Made by a program: the position numbers and the translations under genes. Below, one piece after another: positions 52,771 through 62,345 of a stretch of DNA of 64,000 bases. The stretch's first letter is position 1, and each line of letters starts with the position of its first letter. Source of the DNA: Kappaphycus alvarezii (taxonomy: Eukaryota; Rhodophyta; Florideophyceae; Gigartinales; Solieriaceae); contig NADL03000091.1 of assembly GCA_002205965.3 (NCBI GenBank), positions 248,001 to 312,000 on the forward strand, in the 5' to 3' direction. The notes beneath the pieces are model-generated. The model saw only the letters and a list, made by a program, of their open reading frames with translations. It did not search any database and had not been told where the DNA came from.

Positions 52771-53211
52771 GAGGACCAAATTAATTGTTAGTTTCTTAAG
52801 TATCTTTTGCTTAGAGTATATTGTCCACACAAAGTATTTTTATGCATTTCTTAGTATCTTCTGTAGTTTTGTTCGGACTTTAGGGGTAGCCAAAAGTCTA
52901 TATAAGCTGAGTAAACTGCTTCCTCATGGAGAGGTCAAGCAAGTTGGCAGACAACTTCAAGCCAAGTCCCGAGTAGTAGGAAGTTGAGAGTCAACTTCAG
53001 ACCCAAGAAAACTTTTTCTTACGCTAGTCGCAGAGCGTCGGTGGTAGACCCTGCCCCTTTTATACTTGCTTGTAGCTTTCTCAACTCTCTTCTATATACA
53101 CTCCCTTTTGTTCGGTTACAATACCACGGTAGCACTTTTGTGGCTAGCAACACCTCTTCTTGGGGTAATTCCTTGTGAGGATCTCTTTCCCAGTCGATTT
53201 ACCCCGATCAG
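52174..53211 (+). mobile_element. Element E, copy 2
   Basis: The coding region (52,174-52,770) is followed by TATATAAG (52,899-52,906), CAAGCAAGTTGGCAGACAAC, GGAAGTTGAGAGTCAACTTC, AGAGCGTCGGTGGTAGACCC and the terminus TTTACCCCGATCA at 53,211. From about 52,578 rightward it corresponds to the gypsy-4a LTR (54,237-54,851, inverted). Beyond 53,211 a LINE begins abruptly. Confidence 0.75.
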
Positions 53212-54236
53212 ATACATTGGAGGAAATCACGGATTCGCGGCAAGGCTTGTCGGACCAGGAACGCCCTGTCACCTCGGTATCGGTGACCAGAGACGGCTGC
53301 AGAACGTTGCGTGGTATACGATGCCGATCTTTCACGTGCCGGAACCGCGTCGATGATACTAGCTGCGACCGAGCCGTGTAGGAACGGAGAGATGAGGGTA
53401 AATCCCTGACCTCCTGGCGGATGGGTAGCGTGACTTGGTCCCATGCAGTGTCTGTGAGGGCGATCCCGTGTAGCTCCGAGTACGACGACCTCTGCAGGGC
53501 GTCAAAGGCTTGTGCAGCGGGGGCCGATGTTGTGGGTCGGCGAGCCGGAACGCGTGGGTGACGAGGCATGCCGACGCGCACAGCCGGTGCATGTGGAAAC
53601 GGGCGCGGGGGTCACGAACGTGGGTCAGCAGTCGGAGGGTGCTGCGGCACCCATCGACCTTGTCCCGTAGGTATGCATCGGTGAAGGCCCGGTTGCCCAT
53701 CGGCGCTCCTAGGAGCTCCAAGCCGTCGCGCGAGCACTCGGACAGATGAAAACCGGAGGAATTCCGTGCGGTCCGGCAGGAGCGTGTTCGGCCAGTAAAT
53801 GCGCGTCTTCCTCGCGTTGACATAGAGGCTCACAGCCGGACCCTCAGCCTGCAGGAGGTGGAGAGCGCGACGCAGACCCTGAAGTGTCCCTATGAGAGTC
53901 CCGTCATCCGCGTACCATTGATTAAGCACGATGTCGCTGTCCTCGGCGATTTTCCGAATTAATGGTTGGATCGTGAGGGAAAACAGCAACATACTGGCCG
54001 GGTCGCCCTGCTGGGTGCCCTGAGCACTCGGGATGACCGTGTTCTGGCGATTCGGTATAGCAACGGTGGCTGAATACGACGTATATCATATTCACGAAGC
54101 GGGCCAGAGAAGGAGCGAATGCAGGAAGATGAGACGGCATTGACTGGCGATCAACGCGGTTGAAAGCGTTGCGCGCGTCAATGAGGACCGTGAAAACATG
54201 CGGAGCACCAGTGAAACGGCGAACCAGGGTGCGGGT
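53212..54236 (-). pseudogene. REL-LINE fragment (RT, family A/B-like)
   Basis: The minus strand reads AFAPSLARFVNMIYVVFSHR near 54,110, MLLFSLTIQPLIRKIAEDSD and NQWYADDGTLIGTLQGLRRA near 53,900-53,990, LELLGAPMGNRAFTDAYLRD near 53,700 and RARFHMHRLCASACLVTHAF near 53,590. It is cut at both sides by LTR-type sequence (element E at left, gypsy-4a at right). Confidence 0.92.
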
Positions 54237-54851
54237 TATAGGGATAAATCAGCAGGGAAGAGATCTTCAGAACCAATTACCCATGAAGGAGGTGTTGCTA
54301 GCGACAAAATTGCTACTTGGTATAGTTGAACGAACAAAAGGAGTGGATAGGGAAGAAAGTTGAATGGGCTACAAGCAAGTATGGAAGGGGCAGGGTCTAC
54401 CACATGCTTAGTGACTAGCGTAAAATAAATTCTTCTTGGGTCTGAAGTTGACTCTCAACTTCCTAGCTATTTGGGACTGGGCTTGAAGTTGTCTGCCAAC
54501 TTGCTTGACCTCTCAAGGAGGAAGCAGTTTACTCAGCTTATATAGACTTTCGGCTACCCCTAAAGTCTCAAAGAAACACACTAATAACCATAAATGCATC
54601 AATTGAAATCGTGTGAACGAGAAAGGTTAACAGCACATACCATCAGGATAAATATCTAGATTCCTTCCTAAATATCTTAGTCGTCTAGATCATAGCCAAA
54701 CACTTCCCCAAAATATCCATTCCACCCAGGCAGTCCACACAAAATCCGCGAACGGCTTGGAATTCTCCATTGCCTCCTGGGAAATATCTAGACCACTGAG
54801 GACGGCCCCATCTGGTTGCAGAGTCGGGATCACCTGATCCATATTTTCCGG
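54237..54851 (-). repeat. 3' LTR of gypsy-4a, element-E type
   Basis: On the plus strand it starts near TATAGGGATAAATCAGCAGG and matches 61,157-61,700. The minus strand has TATATAAG near 54,540. Its U3 part encodes ENMDQVIPTLQPDGAVLSGL and DISQEAMENSKPFADF, the element E C-terminal domain. Right of it the internal sequence starts GCCCGTTATATAGAG. Confidence 0.75.
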
Positions 54852-55179
54852 CCCGTTATATAGAGTTTTCAACCCTCACAATTCGTAGCACCAATACAGT
54901 ACCTATGTGCCCTATTGGCACCGCTACAGTACGGCGCAAAGCCCCATCCAAAAATAATTGAAAATAAAATTGTAAGTGCAGTGACAGCGCAGCAGCTGAG
55001 CATGCAAGCTCAGCCAGCTCAGCATGCCAGCTCAGCCAGCGCAGCGTGCCAAATAATATCCAAAATTTTCATTATATCAGCCCTCTTGCTCAAGACGAAC
55101 GTCCCGACTCGTCTTCATTGTTCTTCTTCTGTTTCCGTCAGTGTTCTCTGCCTTATTGATAAAATATAAGGTCTTTAAA
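54852..55179 (-). repeat. gypsy-4 sequence between accessory region and 3' LTR
   Basis: This non-coding block recurs at 62,046-62,345: TTATATAGAGTTTTCAACCC, repeated GCTCAGCATGC/CCAGCGCAGC units and CAAGACGAACGTCCCGACTC. The CAGC-rich part holds four or five imperfect repeats of about 10-20 bp. It is the 3' untranslated part of gypsy-4. Confidence 0.8.
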
Positions 55180-55565
55180 ACGGGTACGGATGCAACTGAT
55201 TACCAATATGATGCTCTAAAAAGTAGGTTCGCATTACTGGTACCTCACTTTGTAGCATAGCCTCATAAATTGGTTTGATAACATCGAGGTGCGGTTGAAT
55301 AAATTCTTCTTCCGTGACTCTTCCGAATCTTCCAAGAGTGAAAAAATATATGTGATATGCAAACCTTCTGGAAGATGCTGGAGGAATAGATGCCGATAAG
55401 AAAAGAAGACGCGCATCATCAAGATCGAATCTTCGTAAGATAAGTGCGGTCCATGTAGCGCCCTAAAACATTAAATAGATGCTTATCATGAAATAAGAAA
55501 TGACCTGAGCATTGTTCGCGTCTTCGGAGATATTGCGCAACCAAAAAATAATCTTCTTCTACCTG
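55180..55565 (-). pseudogene. gypsy-4a accessory domain, second copy
   Basis: The minus strand, with one in-frame TAG and no frameshift in the second half, reads NISEDANNAQVISYFMISIY, then RRFAYHIYFFTLGRFGRVTE and EEFIQPHLDVIKPIYEAMLQ, ending EHHIGNQLHPYPF. It aligns with the domain at the end of the integrase frame (see 55,738-56,868): IHFYINICLCF, FVEVIYHYSIGRYGMVAAGD, LSQTYLNIIRPIYVFL and MEYRLVPYPL. The TAG is preceded by a T-rich TTTAATGTTTTAG, so it could be a splice acceptor or an upstream gene end. Function unknown. Confidence 0.7.
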
Positions 55566-55737
55566 TATGCTGTGCATGGTTGTGAAGGAGGGCTAGAGAC
55601 GAAGTTTGGCGGGCTGTCGCGATGAATGGCGCGACCAGTTCCTGACGTACTGGGACCTGCACGAGGTCCTTTTAGGGGACGACCAAAATCTCTTCTGGGC
55701 GGGTTGTTGTCTCCCGAAGTTCCTCCTCGAGTCATCA

Positions 55738-56868
55738 TCACTGCTTCGGAGGATCCTCGCCGCCTTCAACGTTCCCAATTTGTGGCGGAGAAACGTAAGG
55801 TTCCCATAGAGGATACGGGACCAGCCTGTATTCCATATCCGGGGGTAAGGCGTAACCTCTCAGTCGCACATCTTGGTTGTTCTTGAGAAATACGTAAATT
55901 GGACGGATAATATTCAGATACGTTTGCGACAAGTCTCCAGCAGCTACCATTCCATATCTTCCTATAGAGTAATGATATATTACCTCCACAAACTCTGGAC
56001 CTGCTTCCGTGAACCTTCCGTTTTGGAATGAAAATAGAACTCTTATTAATAGTCGGAAATCTTCTTCAGGTAGCAATGGTCCGTTCAACGTACGAAAACA
56101 TAGGCATATATTAATGTAGAAATGGATGATTACGTGGAGTTCGTAGTAGTCCCGCGTAACCGAGATGATCCATTCCCAGGCCCTTTTTCCTCCCATAGGA
56201 ATCATTCTATAGTTAAAGATGAGTATGCCCCGTGGTTGCGCATAGTCCTGTGTGAGAAGGAATTCTTCAGGCCTCTGATGGTAAGGGACCAGACGACGTG
56301 CATGGATGGCCCTCCTTGATCTCTTCCCTGAGCTTGAACAGAGCTGATAGTGCGGGTGTCTTTCCTCCGTGACGATGCAAGGGTTCGAGTACTTGGTTTG
56401 GAAGGCCGGCCACTTCACAGCCTGCTGCATTGCTTTTCCATGTACTACAAGTACTTTAGAGCCAACTGAAAAGGTTCTGACTGCAGGTTCTGCATCCTTA
56501 TTTCTTGTCTGTGTTAGCGCGCGGTGTGATCTCCAGCCTTCGGTGGCCAGTAGTTCAACTTCCCTACTCTCTTCATCGATAATATTTGTTTCCATGTCTC
56601 TCTGTAACATTCTAGGAGCCCTTCCGTACATTAGCTCGAATGGTGAGCGTCCATTTCTTCCTCTTCTTCGACGATAGCCGTATAACACTTTTGGTAAGGC
56701 ATCTTCCCACTGGATTTCATTCTCCGACATAGTTTTCGATATTGCTCGTTTGATGGTTCCAACCATCCTCTCCGCTTTCCCGTTGGACATAGGAGCGTAT
56801 GCGAGAACGGTCTTCAGCTGAATCCTTTCTCTTCCAAAAAACGAAGCAGTGAAGTTGCAGTAAAACAA
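55738..56868 (-). CDS. gypsy-4a integrase C-terminal half with accessory domain
   Basis: This 376-residue frame starts inside the integrase core: AYAPMSNGKAERMVGTIKRA holds the catalytic Glu near residue 30. PFELMYGRAPRMLQRDMETN (about 85-105) and FSVGSKVLVVHGKAMQQAVK (about 138-158) are the usual post-core segments, ending HARRLVPYHQRPEEFL near residue 205. After that, about 160 residues have no place in a normal integrase: WEWIISVTRDYYELHVIIHF, FVEVIYHYSIGRYGMVAAGD, LSQTYLNIIRPIYVFLKNNQ and YRLVPYPLWEPYVSPPQIG. This segment is helical and aromatic, not a chromodomain. It is repeated just downstream. It may act as a separate protein or as an integrase tether. Confidence 0.85.
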   Translation of the reverse strand: MFYCNFTASFFGRERIQLKTVLAYAPMSNGKAERMVGTIKRAISKTMSENEIQWEDALPKVLYGYRRRRGRNGRSPFELMYGRAPRMLQRDMETNIIDEESREVELLATEGWRSHRALTQTRNKDAEPAVRTFSVGSKVLVVHGKAMQQAVKWPAFQTKYSNPCIVTEERHPHYQLCSSSGKRSRRAIHARRLVPYHQRPEEFLLTQDYAQPRGILIFNYRMIPMGGKRAWEWIISVTRDYYELHVIIHFYINICLCFRTLNGPLLPEEDFRLLIRVLFSFQNGRFTEAGPEFVEVIYHYSIGRYGMVAAGDLSQTYLNIIRPIYVFLKNNQDVRLRGYALPPDMEYRLVPYPLWEPYVSPPQIGNVEGGEDPPKQ

Positions 56869-57689
56869 AGGGCGTTATCCGAGATGATCCTTTTTGGAAG
56901 ACCAAACGGTTCAATTATTTCTTTTTCGATGAATCTCAGTACCACCTCAGCATTTGCCTCCTCAACTGCAACTGCTATTGGCCATCCAGTAAGATGTTCC
57001 ACCCCTATAAGGAGATATTTGTTTCCGGAAGAAGTTTCCTTGAACGGGCCCGCGAAGTCAATTGAGAAGGTTTCAAAGAGACCGGAAACTGGAAAACTTA
57101 GAGTTGTCTTATACTTCCGTATTGGAGTGAATTTTTGGCAGTTGTCGCAGCTTTTCACGAAATTATAGACGTCCTTATGGATACCGGGCCACCAGAATCT
57201 CTCAGTTACGAATTTTTTGGTTGTTTCGAGATCCCAATGCCCTAGCTCATCATGGAAAGTCCTCAAGATCTTCATTCTTTCTTTCAAAGGGGCCACTAGT
57301 CGGGGACCGGCTTTAGTGTGCCGGAAGAGTTTCCCATTCCACAATGTAAAAGCCTTTTGATTCCTGCGTACCCAATTTCTGTGTTCAAGATCAACCTTTC
57401 TCATTTCTAGTCCATCGAGGAATTTGATCAGTCCGTGAATATTAGCTTCGTACTCGTTATCGTTCGGCAACTGCAACTCGGCGACTCCGACGATGTCCTC
57501 CGAAGCTTTTTCATTTGGAATCAGTGCGTCCCTCAAGCGGGATAGGTAATCGGCAGGCTGATTATTGCGTCCGGGTCTATACACAATTTCAAACCGATAT
57601 TCTGCGAAAATGTCGAGCCATCGGGCCAAGCGGTGATGTACATCCTTCTTTTGGAATGCTGTTTTAAGTGCCTGGTGATCAGTTATCAA
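56814..57689 (-). CDS. gypsy-4a RNase H end and integrase N-terminal half
   Basis: From ITDHQALKTAFQKKDVHHRL (RNase H end), through YRPGRNNQPADYLSRLRDAL, to the integrase finger: HDELGHWDLETTKKFVTERF and CDNCQKFT (H2C2) near 57,180-57,250. The core follows: FETFSIDFAGPFKETSSGNK (first Asp) near 57,070 and PKRIISDNALCFTATSLLRF (second Asp) near 56,880. A frameshift near 56,825, in an A-run, separates it from the Glu-bearing frame. Confidence 0.92.
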   Translation of the reverse strand: MITDHQALKTAFQKKDVHHRLARWLDIFAEYRFEIVYRPGRNNQPADYLSRLRDALIPNEKASEDIVGVAELQLPNDNEYEANIHGLIKFLDGLEMRKVDLEHRNWVRRNQKAFTLWNGKLFRHTKAGPRLVAPLKERMKILRTFHDELGHWDLETTKKFVTERFWWPGIHKDVYNFVKSCDNCQKFTPIRKYKTTLSFPVSGLFETFSIDFAGPFKETSSGNKYLLIGVEHLTGWPIAVAVEEANAEVVLRFIEKEIIEPFGLPKRIISDNALCFTATSLLRFLEEKGFS

Positions 57690-57748
57690 GACAAATTTCT
57701 CGAGTGATAAAAGGTATACGCGAAACTTTTTCAGCGCGAAGACGACAG

Positions 57749-59192
57749 CTAGCGCTTCTTTCTCGCAGACTGAGTATCTCTTTCCGCATCATTCAGAGTT
57801 CGGCTTGCGAATTGAACAGGGTGTAGTCTTCCGTTTTCATCTTTTTGGGACAAAACGGCACCCAAAGACCGTTCTGAGGCATCTGTCTCCACAACGAATG
57901 GTCTCTTGAAATCTGGGTACATGAGAACTGGGGGGACACATAGCTTATCTTTAAGCTCCTGAAATGCAGTTTCCATTTCCTTGTTCCAGTAAAATTTTCC
58001 GTTCTTCGTAGTGCTGGCATGTAACGGTGCTGCAGTCTTGGCGAAATCTTTGATAAATCTTCTGTAATATGAGGCCAGTCCTAAGAAGCTTCGGACCTCC
58101 GTCTTTGAAGCGGGCCTTGGTGCCAACTTTATTTTTTTCGTTTTCTCTGGATCCACTCTAATTCCCTCTTGGTCGACGATGACCGAGTAATTGGATAGAA
58201 GTTTTCGCAAAGAAGCATTTGCTCAACTTAATTTTCAAGCTATACTCCGATATCCTCTCCACAACTGTCTTGACGTGCGAGATGTGCTGATCCAATGTTT
58301 CTGAGAATATGACGACATCATCGATATAGACTCTTGCGAATGGAAGTCCTTTCAAAACCTCGTTCATCATTCTTTGGAATGTAGCTGGTGCATTCATGAG
58401 ACCAAAAGGCATCACTTCGAACCTGAACGTACCGGCTTTGCTGGTAAAGGTTGTTTTTTCCTTACATTTTTCATCCAATGGAATCTGCCAATAGCCAGTG
58501 TAAAGGTCAATTGAGGTGAAATATCTCCCGTCCTTCAGGTCCTCGAGGATCTCCTCCATGTTCGGAATCGGAAATCGATCGGGTATCATTCTCTGGTTCA
58601 GTTGTCGGTAATCGACGCAAAAACGCAGCTTTCCATCCTTCTTTGGTGCGACCACAACTGGAAACGACCATGGGGATGAAACTGGTCGAATAATATCATT
58701 TTTCAGCATACTTGTAACATTTTCTGAGATAAATTGGTCATATTTTGGCGGTTGACGTCTAGGCTTGTGGTAAATCGGTTGAGTGTCGGTAAGTTCGAAC
58801 GAGTGAGTAACCGGTACACTTGCTTGTCTTAAATCTGAAACGCTCCATGCAATTACTTCGGAAGATGTTAACATGTCGGATATTTTCAGTGAGGCGGGGG
58901 CGGGAAGGTGCTGCACTTTTCCTTGGATTTCTGCCATTTGGCGCCCTTTTTCTTCTTGATCCTCAACCTCAATATTTTGAAGGACCTCTTCCGTCGTGCT
59001 CACATCTTCATATATGGAATTCGACGTATTCTTATTTTCTTTGCAAAGGTAATCTTCTTTCATGCTCCGAATTCTGTCCTTTGATTCGATATCATCGCAA
59101 AAAGAAACACATTCGGGTTTCAAACTTATCCTAGAATCCCAGTCGTCATCTGTTTCAAACCCGGAATCATAATCGTCCCATGCCATGTTCAT
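57749..59192 (-). CDS. gypsy-4a reverse transcriptase and RNase H
   Basis: Frame 58,158-59,192 (344 residues) begins with an acidic leader and contains KKDGKLRFCVDYRQLNQRMI near 58,620, YFTSIDLYTGYWQIPLDEKC near 58,510 (first Asp), FGLMNAPATFQRMMNEVLKG near 58,390 and RVYIDDVVIFSETLDQH near 58,320 (YIDD box). Frame 57,749-58,210 continues with EVRSFLGLASYYRRFIKDFA and RPFVVETDASERSLGAVLSQ (RNase H). A frameshift near 58,175 lies in the LLGH...D motif, and a 1-bp loss in a T-run near 57,783 breaks RNase H. Confidence 0.95.
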
Positions 59193-61075
59193 TACCCCCG
59201 AGGGTACCCTTTTCCACTTCCGAAAGTGTTAGTTGGTTCCGAATCTTCGCTGTCATAGCTAGAAGTGAAATCTTCACTGTCCGTTTCTTTTAAATCTTCA
59301 GGATGCGTGCTTTTGTCGAAATCCAGGGGCATCTTCACGGTTCTGCCGTCAATATTAACTGAAACCATTTGGTTGCCCAAGTCAATGCATGTTCCTAGTC
59401 TTTCCATTGTGGGGCAGCCAATGATTGCATCGAAAGGGAGATCCGGCATGACAAGAAAGTCTACATCAACTTTAGAGTCCCCAAAGAACACGGAAACCTT
59501 GTCAACAGTGCCCATGCATTTTGAGACGGTTCCATCCGCTACAGTTATTTTTCGAGTCGTTGGAGTAATTTCGAGACCTAGATCTGTCACCAAAGTTTCT
59601 GAAATGAGGTTTGGAACAGCACCCGAATCGAAGAGAGCTTGGGTTTTCATACCCAATACTTTGACTGGTACCAGCTTAAGACGTCTTGGTGCTGTCGAGG
59701 CCGATTGAAGAAACAGTTTCTTACCCTTAGCGGACTTATTAGACCTGATAATTTTTTTGAGTTCTTTTCTCGCATCCTCTGCGTCGCCCCTCAAAAGTTG
59801 ACCAAACGTTATCCCAGTTGGGGCCGATGCAAGCTCAGCCACCAAATTGTACCTCTTCACATACTCTAGTACGTCCTTAGAGATACTCTTAACTTTCTTA
59901 CTCTTTTTCGTCTTCTTGGCCGGAGTGACTCCCACTCCTGGAACAACTTGATCAGACCTCTTGGTTCGAGGAGGTACAGGTGCTGGGATATGCTCCAGCA
60001 TTCCATACTCTAGCCTAGGTTTCTTCGATAAAATGTTCCCTTCCCCATCCCTTTTTGTCACATTGACTTGACTAATCTCTTCAGCGATGGATACGTTACC
60101 GGCATCCGTCAACCTTTGATCCCTTCTATTTTGTAAGATTTTCACCTCTGGTCCTGACTCACTCCTTGCTTCCGATAAATTTGCTCTTCTGTTGTCTTTA
60201 GACCAGCAGTTACTTTCATGATGCCCATATCGACCGCACTTTGCACAACGAGTGTTTCTATGTGGATTATCAGGACACCTGTTTGCAAAGTGTCCAGGCT
60301 TGTGACAGTAAGAACAGACTTCTGCGGCCTTAGGGGCCCCAGACTGGTTCTTCTTAATGGTAAGAGTAAGGCTTTCCAACTGCGAGGTTATCATGTCAAG
60401 TCGATTATCGAATCGGGTTTCCAACCTTTCTTCCAAGTTTTTGACATCGCTCCTGACAGATTCTAATGCCGCTGCACTAGTAGCCGGCCTTTGATAATTC
60501 TTTTCAGGATGTACGATAGACATCGATGTGCGGGTTTCCCTCGGTACCTCACTCAGTGACTGAAACGTCTCCGAATTTTTGACAAATTCTACTATGGTAC
60601 CCTTCAGTTCATCAAAAGTGTGAGGGCCCTTGATGAGGAGGAAATCGGAGAGCCGCTTATCCCCCATAGCCGCCTTACGCAGCATTCCGTACTTGGCTTG
60701 GGCGTTGAACCCAGCCTTTTCATAAAGATCACACAAGTACACCAATGAGCTTAACAAATCGTCGAAGTTGAGCCGGGCCTCTATGGCGGTACGAATCATC
60801 TCATCTGGTTCTACCTCCTTAGCATACTCTTTCACAAGCCACTCACATACCTCACCGAAGTTACGCCCATTCCCGTTAAGAGACCACCCGTCGATAAACT
60901 TGGACTTATATTTGTGCTTTGCGTCACCATGAAGATAGGCGAAGATACTTGCGGCCTTCTCTTCATCGCCCTTCTCTCACGCATCACAACGTTGACATAT
61001 GTGTAAAGAAACTCCTCAACGTCTTCAGTCTTGCCCCTGTGAACGTTATACGAGCAGCGTTGAGATCCATGATTA
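59192..61075 (-). CDS. gypsy-4a Gag and protease
   Basis: The long frame 59,192-60,835 continues upstream without an ATG to about 60,980, and in shifted frames to about 61,075, where MDLNAARITFTGARLKTL opens. The capsid has LCDLYEKAGFNAQAKYGMLR near 60,700. Two zinc knuckles follow: CSYCHKPGHFANRC (C-x2-C-x4-H-x4-C) and CAKCGRYGHHESNC near 60,200-60,330. A long basic linker leads to the protease: QALFDSGAVPNLISETLVTD near 59,620 (DSGA) and FDAIIGCPTMERLGTC near 59,420. Gag and protease are in one frame; pol follows one nucleotide off, suggesting frameshifting or reinitiation. Confidence 0.93.
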
Positions 61076-61140
61076 CAGAAAGAAATCCCCCGAAGTGTTC
61101 CTTACTACTGCTCAACTCGAATACCTCGGGTGCAACCCCT

Positions 61141-61154
61141 CCACAAGAGTACCA
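61141..61154 (-). other. Primer-binding site of gypsy-4a
   Basis: On the minus strand the LTR ends CCCTATCA, then TT, then TGGTACTCTTGTGG. A site starting TGG two bases after the LTR is the usual position for pairing with a tRNA 3' end, here one ending CAAGAGTACCA. None of the three tRNAs in this window fits. gypsy-1 has TGTACTCTTGCG at the same place. Confidence 0.65.
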
Positions 61155-61156
61155 AA

Positions 61157-61700
61157 TGATAGGGTAAATCGGCGGGGAAGAGATCTTCAGAACCAATTAC
61201 CCCATGAAGGAGGTGTTGCTAGCGACAAAATTGCTACCTGGTATAGTTGAACGAACAAAAAAGGAGTGGAATAGGGAAGAAGTTGAAATGGGCTACAAGC
61301 AAGTATGGAAGGGGCAGGTCTACCACCTATGCTTAGTGACTAGCGTAAAATAAATTTCTTGGGTCTGAAGTTGACTCTCACTTCCTAGCTATTTGGGACT
61401 GGGCTTGAAGTTGTCTGCCAACTTGCTTGACCTCTCAAGGAGGAAGCAGTTTTACTCAGCTTAATAGACTTTCGGCTACCCCTAAAGTCTCAAAGAAACA
61501 CACTAAGAACCATAAATGCATCAATTGAAATCGTGTGAACGAGAAAGGTTAACAGCACATACCATCAGGATAAATATCTAGATTCCTTCCTAAAATATCT
61601 TAGTCGCCTAGATCATAGCCAAACACTTCCCCCAAAATATCCATTCCACCCAGGCAGTCCACACAAATATCCGCGAACGGCTTGGAATTCTCCATTGCCT
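61157..61700 (-). repeat. 5' LTR of gypsy-4a, truncated
   Basis: It matches 54,237-54,770 nearly base for base, including the segment encoding SKPFADICVDCLGGMDILGE. It breaks off at 61,700, where TGATAGGGGTAAATCGGCGG starts a second LTR. Its missing part presumably lies beyond the right edge of the window. Confidence 0.8.
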
Positions 61701-61701
61701 C

Positions 61702-62045
61702 TGATAGGGGTAAATCGGCGGGGAGGAGATCCTCAGAACCAATTACCCTGAGAAGGAGGTGTTGCGAGCGACAAAAGTGCTGCCGTGGTATTGTTGAACG
61801 AATAAAAGGGAGTGTATATAGAAGAGAGTTGAGGAAGCTACAAGCAAGTATAAAAGGGGCAGGGTCTACCACCGACGCTCTGCGACTAGCGTAAGAAAAA
61901 GTTTTTGGGTCTGAAGTTGACTCTCAACTTCCTACTACTCGGGACTTGGCTTGAAGTTGTCTCTGTTAACTTGCTTTATGCTTTGTGTTTGACTTAACTT
62001 GTTGAGCGCCCCGTTCGGGTATGCTGGCTCCCAAGTAGTCCTACC
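61702..62045 (-). repeat. 3' LTR of gypsy-4b
   Basis: 344 bp; element sense begins TGTTTGCATGAAATGG and ends CCCCTATCA (TG...CA). The R/U5 half resembles the gypsy-4a and element E ends (AAGTTGAGAGTCAACTTCAG), but the U3 half is different and lacks the element E coding segment. It abuts the gypsy-4a LTR without a spacer. Confidence 0.75.
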
Positions 62046-62345
62046 ATTTCATGCAAACAGCCCCTTATATAGAGTTTTCAACCCTCACATTCTGTTGCAC
62101 CTATACAGTACCTATGTGCCAAATCTGCACCGCCACAGTACAGTGCAAAGCATCCTCTAAAAATAATTAAAAATATAATTGTAAGTACAGTGACAGCTCA
62201 GCCAGCGCAGCATGCCAACTCGGCCAGCGCAGCATGCCAAGGAATATCTACAATTTTCATTATATCACGCCCCTCGCTCAAGACGAACGTCCCGACTCGT
62301 CATCATTCTTCTTCTGTTTCCATTATTGTAAGTTGCCTTATTTTT

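Larger units (their letters stand above)
54237..61700 (-). mobile_element. Ty3/gypsy retrotransposon gypsy-4a, relatively intact
   Basis: It reads right to left: 5' LTR (61,157-61,700, truncated), primer-binding site, Gag and protease, RT, RNase H, integrase, a C-terminal extension, a second accessory domain and the 3' LTR (54,237-54,851). Only a handful of frameshifts break pol. The left LTR is inserted in a LINE. Near-identity to gypsy-4b over the shared RT and RNase H region indicates recent activity of the family. Confidence 0.9.
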
